Shown one piece after another: positions 1-8,638 of a stretch of DNA of 64,000 bases. Source of the stretch: Pseudomonas sp. B21-028 (GTDB taxonomy: Bacteria; Pseudomonadota; Gammaproteobacteria; Pseudomonadales; Pseudomonadaceae); the NCBI RefSeq assembly GCF_024749045.1, contig NZ_CP087184.1:5580001-5644000 (forward strand). The letters are read 5' to 3'. The first letter of the stretch is position 1. Each line of letters starts with the position of its first letter. The position numbers were made by a program, and so were the translations under genes. Below the pieces are notes generated by a model. That model was given only the letters and a program-made list of their open reading frames with translations, did not search any database and had not been told where the DNA came from.

Positions 1-1428
1 CCGGCCTGGGTCGGCATCACCGCAGTGCTGGATGATGAAGGCGACCTGGCCAGCTACGTGTGCTTCTTCAGCGACATCAGCGAACGCAAGGCCAGCGAGC
101 AGCGCATCCATCGCCTGGCCTATTACGACGCCCTCACCCACCTGCCCAACCGCACGCTGTTCCAGGACCGCCTGCACACCGCGCTGCAATCGGCCGAGCG
201 GCAGAAGAACTGGGTCGTGCTGATGTTCCTCGACCTGGACCGGTTCAAACCGATCAACGACTCCCTGGGGCATGCCGCCGGCGACCGGATGCTCAAGGAC
301 ATGGCGACCCGGCTGCTCGGCTGCGTCACCGACGACGACACCGTGGCGCGCATGGGCGGCGATGAGTTCACCCTGCTGCTGGAGCCGCGCTCGAGCCGGG
401 AAATGGCGCTGAACCGGGCCATCACCGTGGCCGAGCAGATCCTCGCCAGCCTGGTCCGGCCCTTCGTGCTCGAAGGCCGCGAGTTCTTCGTCACGGCCAG
501 TATCGGTATCGCCTTGAGTCCCCAGGACGGCAACGAACTGAGCCAGTTGATGAAGAACGCCGACACGGCGATGTATCACGCCAAGGAGCGCGGCAAGAAC
601 AACTTCCAGTTCTATCAGGCCGACATGAACGCCAGCGCCCTGGAACGACTGGAACTGGAAAGCGACCTGCGCCACGCCCTCGAGCAGAACGAGTTCGTGT
701 TGTATTACCAGCCGCAGTTCAGTGGCGACGGCAAACGCTTGACCGGCGCCGAGGCCCTGCTGCGCTGGCGCCATCCGCGACGCGGGCTGGTGCCGCCAGG
801 GGACTTCATCCCGGTGCTGGAGGAACTGGGCCTGGTGGTGGACGTCGGCGACTGGGTCATCGACGAAGCCTGCCGGCAGCTCAAGACCTGGCACCAGGCC
901 AAGGTCCGGGTGCCGAAAGTCTCGGTCAACATCTCGGCCCGGCAGTTCTCCGATGGCCAGTTGGGTACGCGAATCGCCAATATCCTGCGCAGCACCGGCC
1001 TGTCACCGGCCTGCCTGGAACTGGAGTTGACGGAAAGTATCCTGATGCGCGAAGTCAGCGAGGCGATGCAAATCCTGGCCGGGTTGAAAAACCTGGGCCT
1101 GAGCATCGCCGTGGATGACTTCGGCACCGGTTATTCGTCGCTCAACTACCTCAAGCAATTCCCCATCGACGTGCTGAAGATCGACCGCACCTTCGTTGAC
1201 GGCCTGCCGTCCGGCGAACAGGACGCGCAGATCGCCCGGGCGATCATCGCCATGGCCCACAGCCTCAACCTGGCGGTGATCGCCGAAGGCGTCGAGACCC
1301 ACGAGCAACTCGACTTCCTGCGCGAACACGGTTGCGACGAAGTCCAGGGCTACCTGTTCGGCCGCCCGATGCCCGCCCACCGGTTCGAAGCGCAGTTCAG
1401 CAATGATGCGCTGTTCATGCTCGACTGA
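1..1428 (+). CDS. morA: MorA-like GGDEF-EAL c-di-GMP protein, 3' part
   Basis: The frame is open from base 1, so the true start lies upstream. The visible 475 or so residues begin with the tail of a PAS/PAC domain ([11 protein letters not shown]). A GGDEF cyclase domain follows, with an intact GGDEF motif near residue 120, then an EAL phosphodiesterase domain with EALLRWRHP and the [10 protein letters not shown] motif. Both catalytic signatures look intact, so synthesis and breakdown of cyclic di-GMP are both possible. In P. aeruginosa the long multi-PAS membrane protein MorA, which affects flagella and biofilm, lies directly before a glyA gene. The same neighbour here supports the name. The N-terminal membrane and PAS part cannot be seen. 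Confidence 0.85.
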   Translation, partial: PAWVGITAVLDDEGDLASYVCFFSDISERKASEQRIHRLAYYDALTHLPNRTLFQDRLHTALQSAERQKNWVVLMFLDLDRFKPINDSLGHAAGDRMLKDMATRLLGCVTDDDTVARMGGDEFTLLLEPRSSREMALNRAITVAEQILASLVRPFVLEGREFFVTASIGIALSPQDGNELSQLMKNADTAMYHAKERGKNNFQFYQADMNASALERLELESDLRHALEQNEFVLYYQPQFSGDGKRLTGAEALLRWRHPRRGLVPPGDFIPVLEELGLVVDVGDWVIDEACRQLKTWHQAKVRVPKVSVNISARQFSDGQLGTRIANILRSTGLSPACLELELTESILMREVSEAMQILAGLKNLGLSIAVDDFGTGYSSLNYLKQFPIDVLKIDRTFVDGLPSGEQDAQIARAIIAMAHSLNLAVIAEGVETHEQLDFLREHGCDEVQGYLFGRPMPAHRFEAQFSNDALFMLD

Positions 1429-1454
1429 AGGCCTTGCAGCGCCTGGGCGGGCCT

Positions 1455-1526
1455 CATCGCGAGCAGGCTCGCTCCCACATTTGGAATGCATTCCCTTGTG
1501 GGAGCGAGCCTGCTCGCAATGAGGTC
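1455..1526. repeat. REP pair, inward-facing arrangement
   Basis: Two REP half-elements of the GCGAGCAGGCTCGCTCCCAC type lie in opposite orientation around a ~20 bp spacer. The CCCAC/GTGGG ends face each other. This is the reverse of the usual REPIN in this window, where they point outward. It lies between morA and glyA. Confidence 0.85.
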
Positions 1527-1650
1527 AGTCCGGGCAACGCCGGTCCTGGGTGAATCCCATTCGTCCACCACATGACGTCCTTTCATACCCCTTCCAAAAC
1601 AGGTTGGGGTAGAATGCCTCCCTTTTCTGCCCCGATCCTTGAGGACCGCC

Positions 1651-2904
1651 ATGTTCAGCCGTGATTTGACTATTGCCAAGTACGACGCCGATCTCTTTGC
1701 CGCCATGGAGCAAGAAGCTCAGCGCCAGGAAGAGCACATTGAGCTGATCGCTTCGGAAAACTACACCAGCCCAGCGGTGATGGAAGCTCAAGGCTCGGTA
1801 CTGACCAACAAGTACGCCGAAGGCTACCCGGGCAAGCGCTACTACGGTGGTTGCGAATACGTCGACGTGGTCGAGCAACTGGCCATCGACCGCGCCAAGG
1901 AGCTGTTCGGCGCCGATTACGCCAACGTCCAGCCCCACGCCGGTTCCCAGGCCAACGCCGCCGTCTACCTGGCGCTGCTGTCGGCTGGCGACACCATTCT
2001 GGGCATGAGCCTGGCCCACGGCGGTCACCTGACCCACGGTGCCAGCGTTTCGTCCTCCGGCAAGCTGTACAACGCCGTCCAGTACGGCATCGACGGCAAC
2101 GGCCTGATCGACTACGACGAAGTCGAACGCCTGGCCCTCGAGCACAAGCCGAAAATGATCGTGGCCGGTTTCTCCGCCTACTCCCAGGTCCTCGATTTCC
2201 CGCGTTTCCGCGCCATCGCCGACAAGGTCGGTGCCTACCTGTTCGTGGACATGGCCCACGTCGCCGGTCTGGTCGCCGCTGGCGTCTACCCGAACCCGGT
2301 GCCATTCGCCGACGTGGTCACCACCACTACCCACAAGACCCTGCGCGGTCCACGTGGCGGCCTGATCCTGGCCCGCGCCAACGCCGACATCGAGAAGAAG
2401 CTGAACTCCGCCGTGTTCCCGGGCGCCCAGGGCGGCCCGCTGGAGCACGTCATCGCCGCCAAGGCCATCTGCTTCAAGGAAGCCCTGCAACCTGAGTTCA
2501 AGGCTTACCAGCAACAGGTCGTGAAAAACGCCAAGGCCATGGCCGGCGTGTTCATCGAGCGTGGCTTCGACGTGGTGTCCGGCGGTACCGAGAACCACCT
2601 GTTCCTGCTGTCGCTGATCAAGCAGGACATCTCCGGCAAAGACGCCGACGCGGCGCTGGGCAAGGCGTTCATCACCGTGAACAAGAACTCGGTGCCAAAC
2701 GACCCACGCTCCCCGTTCGTCACCTCCGGCCTGCGCTTCGGCACCCCGGCCGTGACCACCCGTGGTTTCAAGGAAGCCGAGTGCAAGGAACTGGCCGGCT
2801 GGATCTGCGACATCCTGGCTGACCTGAACAACGAAGCGGTGATCGACGCCGTTCGCGAGAAGGTCAAGGCGATCTGCAAGAAGCTGCCGGTGTACGGCGC
2901 CTGA
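1651..2904 (+). CDS. glyA: Serine hydroxymethyltransferase
   Basis: A 417-residue PLP enzyme that interconverts serine and glycine while moving a one-carbon unit to and from tetrahydrofolate in the cytoplasm. The length matches the family. The lysine that holds PLP lies in [14 protein letters not shown] near residue 230, and the N-terminal [12 protein letters not shown] block is typical. I chose the ATG at 1651 because the protein then begins MFSRDLTIA as in other GlyA proteins. A TTG start four codons earlier has no support. It follows morA by about 220 bp holding a REP pair, and a strong terminator follows, so it is probably transcribed alone. P. aeruginosa has several glyA copies; the morA neighbour suggests the glyA3 type. 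Confidence 0.97.
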   Translation: MFSRDLTIAKYDADLFAAMEQEAQRQEEHIELIASENYTSPAVMEAQGSVLTNKYAEGYPGKRYYGGCEYVDVVEQLAIDRAKELFGADYANVQPHAGSQANAAVYLALLSAGDTILGMSLAHGGHLTHGASVSSSGKLYNAVQYGIDGNGLIDYDEVERLALEHKPKMIVAGFSAYSQVLDFPRFRAIADKVGAYLFVDMAHVAGLVAAGVYPNPVPFADVVTTTTHKTLRGPRGGLILARANADIEKKLNSAVFPGAQGGPLEHVIAAKAICFKEALQPEFKAYQQQVVKNAKAMAGVFIERGFDVVSGGTENHLFLLSLIKQDISGKDADAALGKAFITVNKNSVPNDPRSPFVTSGLRFGTPAVTTRGFKEAECKELAGWICDILADLNNEAVIDAVREKVKAICKKLPVYGA

Positions 2905-2926
2905 TCAGCCCGTTTGAGTAACAGCG

Positions 2927-2960
2927 AAAGGCCCACATCGAAAGATGTGGGCCTTTTTAT
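2927..2960 (+). terminator. Rho-independent terminator of glyA
   Basis: A perfect stem (AAAGGCCCACATC with GATGTGGGCCTTT) closes on a GAAA tetraloop and runs into a T tract, 22 bp after the glyA stop. The A-rich 5' flank could also make it work weakly on the other strand. Confidence 0.93.
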
Positions 2961-3136
2961 TTGTGCTGTCAAAAGACGGAGACGCCGATCAACCCAGCCG
3001 ATCCAGCCAATGAACTTCCAGGCGACACTTCAATCCTTGAAACAGCCCGCTCCACACAAAGCTTCCATAACCCCCTAACATTGATTTTCATCATTCAAGG
3101 CAATTCATAACTCCCAATAAAGGATGCAATCGTTAC

Positions 3137-3661
3137 ATGGACAGTAAATTATCTTTTACCGCTGCCATCAGCCTGCCCGACAAAAATATTAATTTGCTCG
3201 GAACATTGCATGGAAAACCCGCACTGGCGACCATTAGTGCATTCAGCGGCGGCTTTTTCAGCGGAAAAGCACACACTTACGATCATTCAAGCTTGCTGGG
3301 TATACGTACCAGAACCCAGGACGCGCCCCTTTCCCCACTGAAGTTGCACTTTCGCCACACCGCCGGCGGCTACACCCTGTCGATAAAAAACCAGGGGGAA
3401 TACCACAACAGATTCATCGGCAGAAGCTGGTTTGAGGTATTAGGCGCAAAACACACGGCTTCACCCTCCGTCTTTACGCTGGTCGACGAGCAGAACAAAG
3501 CGATTACGCTGCAGAACATAACCGCCAAGCACTCCCCACTGTCGTTCAAGACGAAGAACAATAAATATGTAGGAGGATTACGCATGCGGGGTTCGCCTTA
3601 TGTTTATCTGGCAGAAACAGAAGAACGCTCCAAGCTGACTTTTATACTCACCCTCATTTGA
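3137..3661 (+). CDS. Unrecognised 174-residue protein, possibly beta-trefoil
   Basis: I do not recognise this gene. It has an ATG preceded by AAAGGA at suitable distance. No signal peptide, membrane segment or cysteine is seen. The sequence is rich in K, S, T and aromatic residues and looks all-beta. Two stretches resemble each other loosely: YTLSIKNQGEYHNRFIG and LSFKTKNNKYVGGLRMR, each followed by a hydrophobic strand. The second resembles the K-T-x-N-G-K-Y pattern of beta-trefoil (fascin-like) repeats, but that is only an impression. Its GC content and codon use (AAT, ATA, TTA) are clearly more AT-rich than its neighbours, which suggests recent acquisition. It is a single-gene unit between the glyA terminator and a hairpin at 3705. 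Confidence 0.7.
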   Translation: MDSKLSFTAAISLPDKNINLLGTLHGKPALATISAFSGGFFSGKAHTYDHSSLLGIRTRTQDAPLSPLKLHFRHTAGGYTLSIKNQGEYHNRFIGRSWFEVLGAKHTASPSVFTLVDEQNKAITLQNITAKHSPLSFKTKNNKYVGGLRMRGSPYVYLAETEERSKLTFILTLI

Positions 3662-3704
3662 ACAGCAACGTTCCCGCACCTTCGATCAGCGTGTAGCGCT
3701 GCTT

Positions 3705-3753
3705 GCCAGGATGGCGAGGACAAGGACCCTCGCCACTGGCGCGCAGTTTTTTT
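3705..3753 (+). terminator. Probable terminator after the orphan gene
   Basis: A long hairpin pairs GCCAG and TGGCGAGG with CCTCGCCA and CTGGC (3705-3740). A run of seven T follows after a 6-bp gap (3747-3753). The gap makes it a less than perfect terminator, but it is well placed, 44 bp after the stop of the 3137-3661 gene. Confidence 0.6.
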
Positions 3754-3793
3754 GACTGGGACAAAGGGCTCAAGCACAAGGGTTCCACCCCCA

Positions 3794-3893
3794 ACTGGTA
3801 AGACCGGTCAATCAAAATCTCGAAAATCTCCTTGCGGATTCCGAAAAATCGCGCCTAGACTGCGCCTGCACTGGACAAACCGGTAAGACCACA
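3794..3893 (+). promoter_or_regulatory. dctA promoter flanked by two GGTAAGACC operators
   Basis: Two near-identical sites, ACTGGTAAGACCGGT (3794-3808) and ACCGGTAAGACCACA (3879-3893), have the GGT-N3-ACC core of GntR/FadR-family (FCD) operators. Between them is a possible sigma-70 promoter: TTGCGG at 3832, an 18-bp spacer, and TAGACT at 3856. One site would then lie just upstream of the -35 and the other just after the start of transcription. The regulator encoded at 5334 is the natural candidate to bind here. Confidence 0.6.
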
Positions 3894-3959
3894 ATAATTA
3901 AGTCCCGACGCCTGCTACCCACGCCGGCGAATAAGGACACCGAACCAGGAATCCTTCCC

Positions 3960-5273
3960 ATGCTCAGATGGTGCTCGCGTTCGATCTTCCTTCAAGTTGT
4001 CCTCGGATTGGTGCTCGGCATCGTCTGTGGGCTGACCCTTCCCGAATATTCCGCACAACTCAAACCCCTCGGCGACGGCTTTATCAAGCTGATCAAGATG
4101 CTCATCGGCCTGATCGTGTTCTGCGTGGTGGTCAGTGGCATTTCCGGCGCTGGCGACCTCAAGAAGGTCGGGCGCATCGGCCTCAAGTCAGTCATCTACT
4201 TTGAAGTGCTGACCACCATCGCCCTGGTGATCGGCCTGGTACTGGCCTTCAGCACCGGCATCGGCAGTGGCGCGAACATCCACCTGGAGCAGTACTCCAG
4301 CGCAGACGTGGGTGACATTGCCCAACGTGGCCAGCACCTGGTGACCACCACGCAGTTCCTGATGAACCTGATCCCGACCTCGGTGCTCGGTGCCTTCGCG
4401 GATAACAACATCCTGCAAGTGTTGCTGTTCTCGGTCCTGTTCGGCAGTGCGCTGAACCTGGTGGGCGACGCAGCCTCCGGCATCTCCCGGCTGATCAACG
4501 AACTCAGCCACGTGATCTTCCGCATCATGGGCATGGTCGTGCGCCTGGCCCCCATCGGCGTCTTCGGCGCCATTGCCTTCACCACCAGCAAATATGGGCT
4601 GGACTCGCTGCAACACTTGGGCAGCCTGGTCGGCCTGTTCTACCTGACCTGCATCGCCTTCGTTGCCCTGGTCCTGGGCCTGGTGATGCGCGCGTCGGGC
4701 CTGCCGATGCTGCCGTTCCTCAAATACTTGCGCGAAGAACTGCTCATCGTGCTCGGCACCGCTTCTTCCGACGCCGTGCTGCCACAAGTCATGCGCAAGC
4801 TCGAACACCTGGGGATCGGCAGTTCCACCGTGGGGCTGGTCATCCCGACCGGTTACTCGTTCAACCTGGACGGTTTCTCGATCTACCTGACCCTGGCCAT
4901 CGTCTTCATCGCCAACGCCACCGGTACGCCCCTGGCCATGACCGACCTGCTGACCATCTTGCTGGTGTCGCTGATTACCTCCAAGGGAGCCCATGGAATT
5001 CCCGGCTCGGCATTGGTGATCCTGGCCGCCACGCTGACGGCGATCCCGGCGATTCCGGTGGTCGGCCTGGTGCTGGTACTGGCGGTCGACTGGTTCATGG
5101 GCATCGGTCGCGCCCTGACCAACCTGATCGGCAACTGCGTGGCCACCGTGGCAATCGCCCGTTGGGAAAAAGACATCGATGTCCCGCGTGCGCGCAAAGT
5201 ACTGTCCGGCCAACAGGGCTATACCTTCCAACCGAGAAAACCGGCGGGCAGCGCCCATCAGCAGCAATTCTGA
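3960..5273 (+). CDS. dctA: DctA-type dicarboxylate:cation symporter
   Basis: A 437-residue inner-membrane carrier of the dicarboxylate/amino acid:cation symporter (SDF) family. It is expected to import C4-dicarboxylates with protons or sodium. Its length fits and it has about eight or more hydrophobic segments. The substrate signature is present as SSDAVLP followed by GLVIPTGYSFNLDG near residues 265-305. The typical NLDGTSIYL reads NLDGFSIYL, so this is probably a paralogue rather than the main DctA, and its substrate is uncertain. It has its own promoter region with operator-like sites. Two GntR-family regulator genes follow in the same direction, which suggests a small self-regulated transport unit. 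Confidence 0.85.
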   Translation: MLRWCSRSIFLQVVLGLVLGIVCGLTLPEYSAQLKPLGDGFIKLIKMLIGLIVFCVVVSGISGAGDLKKVGRIGLKSVIYFEVLTTIALVIGLVLAFSTGIGSGANIHLEQYSSADVGDIAQRGQHLVTTTQFLMNLIPTSVLGAFADNNILQVLLFSVLFGSALNLVGDAASGISRLINELSHVIFRIMGMVVRLAPIGVFGAIAFTTSKYGLDSLQHLGSLVGLFYLTCIAFVALVLGLVMRASGLPMLPFLKYLREELLIVLGTASSDAVLPQVMRKLEHLGIGSSTVGLVIPTGYSFNLDGFSIYLTLAIVFIANATGTPLAMTDLLTILLVSLITSKGAHGIPGSALVILAATLTAIPAIPVVGLVLVLAVDWFMGIGRALTNLIGNCVATVAIARWEKDIDVPRARKVLSGQQGYTFQPRKPAGSAHQQQF

Positions 5274-5281
5274 AAGACCGC

Positions 5282-5305
5282 GATGCCGGCCCCCGAGCCG
5301 GCATC
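5282..5305 (+). other. Intercistronic hairpin, possible attenuator
   Basis: A perfect 9-bp stem GATGCCGGC/GCCGGCATC with a 6-base loop starts 8 bp after the dctA stop. The T-rich stretch after it (ATTGATTTTT) is interrupted and lies some bases away, so it may only reduce read-through into the regulator genes. Confidence 0.5.
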
Positions 5306-5333
5306 GCCTGATTGATTTTTGAAGGAGCACCGT

Positions 5334-6035
5334 GTGATCAGTTCATCAACCGTCGTCAATTCCGTGGTGGAGAAACTACGCGCCGCCCTGGCCCGGGGCC
5401 AGTGGCGCTCGGGCGACATGCTGCCGGGCCAGCGGGAGCTGGCCGAACAACTGGGCATCAGCCGGCCAAGCCTGCGCGAAGCGGTCATCGTGCTGGAAAC
5501 CCTCGGGCTTGTACGCTCGATGCCCGGCAAAGGCGTGGTGGTGCTGGAGGCCAGCGCCGGCGATACCCATGAAAGCAGCGCGGTAGCCGGTGCGAGCCTG
5601 GAGGACGTGCTGCAACTGCGCTACACCCTGGAACCCTTCATCGTCGGGCTGGTGGCCCAGTCCATCAACAGCAAGGAAGTCGGACAGTTGCGTCTGACCC
5701 TCATGGACATGCGCGAAGCCCTGGAAGCCAATGACAACGATGCCTGCGCCAGCGCCTACATCGCGTTCCACGAGGAACTGTTTGCCCTGACGTCCAACCC
5801 GATCTTCCACAGTGTGGTGCAGCAGACCAGCAATGCCCTCAAGCAAAGCGCCAATGTGTTGCGCAACTCCCCCGAACACCTGGCCGAACGGCTGGAAGAG
5901 AACGAGGCCGTGGTACGCGCCATTCGGGGCAAGAACAGCGCCCAGGCCAGTGCAGAAATGCGCCGGCATATCCTCAGGGAGGGCCAGCGCATGGGCATCG
6001 AACTGAATATTCCGGACGACAACCTCGGTACCTGA
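5334..6035 (+). CDS. FadR-subfamily GntR transcriptional regulator
   Basis: A 233-residue regulator with an N-terminal winged helix (LPGQRELAEQLGISRPSLREAV, the FadR/PdhR/LldR pattern) and a C-terminal all-helical FCD ligand domain. I start it at the GTG at 5334, 6 bases after AAGGAG. An upstream TTG at 5319 would place this ribosome site inside the gene. It lies 60 bp after dctA. FCD regulators usually sense a carboxylate and bind TGGT-N3-ACCA sites, and two such sites flank the dctA promoter. It is therefore probably the repressor of this unit. The ligand is unknown. Confidence 0.88.
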   Translation: MISSSTVVNSVVEKLRAALARGQWRSGDMLPGQRELAEQLGISRPSLREAVIVLETLGLVRSMPGKGVVVLEASAGDTHESSAVAGASLEDVLQLRYTLEPFIVGLVAQSINSKEVGQLRLTLMDMREALEANDNDACASAYIAFHEELFALTSNPIFHSVVQQTSNALKQSANVLRNSPEHLAERLEENEAVVRAIRGKNSAQASAEMRRHILREGQRMGIELNIPDDNLGT

Positions 6036-6057
6036 GCCACGCCTTGCGGAGACCGTC

Positions 6058-6771
6058 ATGAACAACGCCATGTCCCATCAACAGCAACGCAATGTGCTTG
6101 CCGCCCTGCCTTTGCCCGGCGCTGTCGGCAAGCCGTCGGTGGACGATATCTATCCGCGGATCTTCGACGCCATCCTCGAACAACGCATTGCGCCCGCCAG
6201 CCGCTTCACCGAGGAAGGCCTCGGGGATGTGTTCGGCGTCAGCCGCAGCATCATTCGTCGGGTACTGGCGCGCCTGTCCCATCAGCAAGTGGTGATCCTG
6301 CGTCCCAACCACCGGCCGCAAGTCGCGGCACCGGACCTGGAGCAGACCCGGCAGATCCTGCACGCCCGCCGGCTGACCGAACAGACATTGGTGCACTTGG
6401 CCTGCAAGGCTCCGCACCCCAGGGACCTGCAGCATCTGCGCGATCTGGTGGCGCGGGAGCAGCAGTGCCTGGACCGCGGCGAACGCGGCCCGGCGATACG
6501 TCTCTCCGGCGAGTTTCACCTGCATCTCGCCTCCATGGCCGGCAACGCGCCGTTGGCGCAGTTTCTCGGCAGCCTGGTGCCCCTGACGTCGCTGGCCCTG
6601 GCCCGACACGCGATCAAGTCCCGCCGGCATTGCGCCTGGCAGGAACATCTGGCAATCGTGGACGCGGTGGAAAACCGCAACAGGGAGGAAGCGGTGCGCC
6701 TGATGGATGAGCACCTCGACCATCTTGAGCAACGGCTGTTGATGGTCGCAGGCACGGCATCGTCAAGCTAA
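6058..6771 (+). CDS. Second GntR-family (FCD) regulator
   Basis: A 237-residue regulator with a winged helix near residues 30-85 (FTEEGLGDVFGVSRSIIRRVLARL) and an FCD-type helical domain carrying H-rich metal or ligand positions (FHLHLAS, H..EH). It starts with an ATG after GGAG, 22 bp from the preceding regulator, so the two are surely co-transcribed. It differs strongly from the first regulator in sequence, so it is not a recent duplicate. Its 3' end overlaps the convergent cobW-family gene by 9 bp. Target and ligand are unknown. Confidence 0.85.
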   Translation: MNNAMSHQQQRNVLAALPLPGAVGKPSVDDIYPRIFDAILEQRIAPASRFTEEGLGDVFGVSRSIIRRVLARLSHQQVVILRPNHRPQVAAPDLEQTRQILHARRLTEQTLVHLACKAPHPRDLQHLRDLVAREQQCLDRGERGPAIRLSGEFHLHLASMAGNAPLAQFLGSLVPLTSLALARHAIKSRRHCAWQEHLAIVDAVENRNREEAVRLMDEHLDHLEQRLLMVAGTASSS

Positions 6772-7731
6772 AGCAGCCTCGAATCCCGCACGGATCTTCT
6801 CTTCGGGCAGCTCGTCGGCGATAAACACGATCACGCTTTCCCGGGCCTCATCGGGGGCCCATTCGGTGTCCCAATCGAAGCCATACAACTTGAGCACGCC
6901 CTGGAACACCAGTCGCCGGGGTTCGCCGGCGATGTTCAGCACCCCTTTGTAGCGCAGCAACTGTTTGCCGTGGTCTTCCAGCAACTGGTTCATGAACTCG
7001 CTGAGCTTGTCGATATCCAGCGGTTTGTCGGTGCGTAGCACAAGGCTGCTGATGCGGTCGCCCGAGGCTGCCTTGGTGACCGGGCGCAGGCTGAACCCCG
7101 CGCCCAGGTCTGCATTGAGGTTGAAGCCGCGGATATCGAGCAGTTCAGCCAGGTCGATCTGGCCATGTTCCACGATCCGGATCGGGGCTCGCCGGTTGAT
7201 GCGGGTCAGCCGCTCGCCAAGGGCCTCGACCTGGGCCGCGTCCACCAGGTCGGTCTTGCTCACCAGAAGGCGATCGGCAAATCCGACCTGGGCCTGGGCG
7301 ATGGCTTGTGTCAGGTGGAGCTCGGCGTGGGCGGCGTCCACCAAAGTCAGGATGCCGTCGAGAATGTAGCGCTCGCGCAGTTCCTCGTCGATGAAAAAGG
7401 TCTGGGCCACCGGGGCCGGATCGGCCAGGCCGGTGCACTCGATCACCAGACGATCGAAGGCGATCTCACCGCTGTCCAGCCGTTCGAGCAGCAGGTACAG
7501 AGCCTTGGTCAAGTCGGTATGGATGGTGCAGCACACGCAGCCGTTGGCCAGGGTCATGACCTGCACCGGCTCGTCGCCCAGCAGTTGCGTGTCGATGCCC
7601 GCGTCACTGAATTCATTCTCGATCACGGCTATTTTCAGGCCGTGCTCGGCCTTGAGCAGATGGCGCAGCAGCGTGGTCTTGCCGGCACCGAGGAAACCGC
7701 TGAGGATCGTCACAGGAATGGGAGCGGACAA
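6763..7731 (-). CDS. CobW/YjiA-family metal-binding GTPase
   Basis: A 322-residue G3E-family GTPase. It has a Walker A motif (GFLGAGKTT) at residues 11-19, the metal-binding CxCC motif (GCVCC) near 64-68, an ECTGLADP switch region, and a CobW C-terminal domain. Such proteins deliver metal, often zinc, to target proteins. Of the groups I know, it is closest to the YjiA type. In P. aeruginosa the same gene follows cstA and ybdD. Here the three are still in order and on the same strand, but a 0.7-kb repeat array separates this gene from ybdD, so it may have its own promoter now. No Zur-like box is obvious upstream. Confidence 0.9.
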   Translation of the reverse strand: MSAPIPVTILSGFLGAGKTTLLRHLLKAEHGLKIAVIENEFSDAGIDTQLLGDEPVQVMTLANGCVCCTIHTDLTKALYLLLERLDSGEIAFDRLVIECTGLADPAPVAQTFFIDEELRERYILDGILTLVDAAHAELHLTQAIAQAQVGFADRLLVSKTDLVDAAQVEALGERLTRINRRAPIRIVEHGQIDLAELLDIRGFNLNADLGAGFSLRPVTKAASGDRISSLVLRTDKPLDIDKLSEFMNQLLEDHGKQLLRYKGVLNIAGEPRRLVFQGVLKLYGFDWDTEWAPDEARESVIVFIADELPEEKIRAGFEAALA

Positions 7732-7759
7732 ACAGAATCTCCTTGATGCGGATTTTTTT

Positions 7760-8386
7760 GTGGGAGCGAGCTTGCTCGCGATAGCAGTGGTTCAGCCACT
7801 ATCAATGTCGGCTGATAGTACGCCATCGCGAGCAGGCTCGCTCCCACAGGGAATCGGTGGCGAACGCAAAGCCTGAGGCTACCCAAAAATAACTGTGGGA
7901 GCGAGGCTTGCCCGCAATGGCGGTGGGTCAGTCGACATCTCATCAACTGACCCGACGCCTTCGCGGGCAAGCCCGCTCCCACAGGGAATCGGTGGCGGAC
8001 ACAAAACCTGAGGCTACCCAAAAACAATTGTGGGAGCGAGCCTGCTCGCGATAGCGGTGGGTCAGCCACTCTAGATATCGACTGACACCACGCCAATCGC
8101 GAGCAGGCTCGCTCCCACAGGGAATCGGTGGCGAACACAGAGCCTGAGGCTACCCAAAAATAACTGTGGGAGCGAGGCTTGCCCGCGATGGCGGTGGGTC
8201 AGTCGACATCTCATCAACTGACCCGACGCCATCGCGAGCAGGCTCGCTCCCACAGGGAATCGGTGGCGGACACAGAACCTGAGGCTACCCAAAAATAACT
8301 GTGGGAGCGAGGCTTGCCCGCGATGCAGGCGCCTCGGTCTACAGTGATACCGAGGCGATGCTATCGCGGGCAAGCCTTGCTCCCAC
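7760..8386. repeat. Tandem array of five REPINs, ~135 bp period
   Basis: Five complete REPINs start at 7760, 7895, 8030, 8166 and 8301, so the period is 135, 135, 136 and 135 bp. Each is an ~87-bp hairpin-forming pair with GTGGGAGCG ends pointing outward. They are joined by an almost identical 47-bp linker that contains GGAATCGGTGGC and ends CAAAAATAACT. Units 1 and 3 carry the GCTCGCGA-type arm and unit 2 the GCCCGC-type arm. Units 4 and 5 mix the two. The array fills the gap between ybdD and the cobW-family gene. Confidence 0.95.
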
Positions 8387-8424
8387 AGGCTCGTTCCCAC
8401 AGAGGGTTTACCTCAGGGCTGCGG

Positions 8425-8622
8425 TCAACAGCACTTCGGCCCACCCTTGCCACCGTAACGGGCCTCCTGGCGTTCGCGGAAGAACGCCTCGTAGTCCATC
8501 AGCGGTTTGTCCGGGTGCTTGGTCTGCATGTGCTCGACGTAGTTGTCGTAGTCGGGCATGCCGACCATCAGGCGGGCGGCCTGACCGAGGTATTTACCGA
8601 GGCGACTCAAGTCATTGAACAT
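8425..8622 (-). CDS. ybdD: YbdD-family small protein (DUF466)
   Basis: A 65-residue protein of the YbdD/YjiX family. It begins [21 protein letters not shown], carries the [10 protein letters not shown] motif, and ends in a glycine-rich tail with two final cysteines (GGKGGPKCC). In other bacteria such proteins are needed for activity of the CstA/BtsT pyruvate transporters. I chose the ATG at 8622; an upstream extension would run into the end of cstA. It lies 16 bp after cstA and is therefore in its operon. Confidence 0.92.
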   Translation of the reverse strand: MFNDLSRLGKYLGQAARLMVGMPDYDNYVEHMQTKHPDKPLMDYEAFFRERQEARYGGKGGPKCC

Positions 8623-8638
8623 CGTTGCAATCCTCGTT

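Noticed and set aside
7760..8386. Regular repeats that might suggest a CRISPR array
   Set aside because: The units are 135 bp with palindromic REP ends and conserved linkers, there are no unique 30-bp spacers, and no cas genes are near.
7710..8400. Repeated 105-142 residue frames in the 7.7-8.4 kb region
   Set aside because: They are translations of the REPIN array (recurring SLPQLFLGSL), not proteins.
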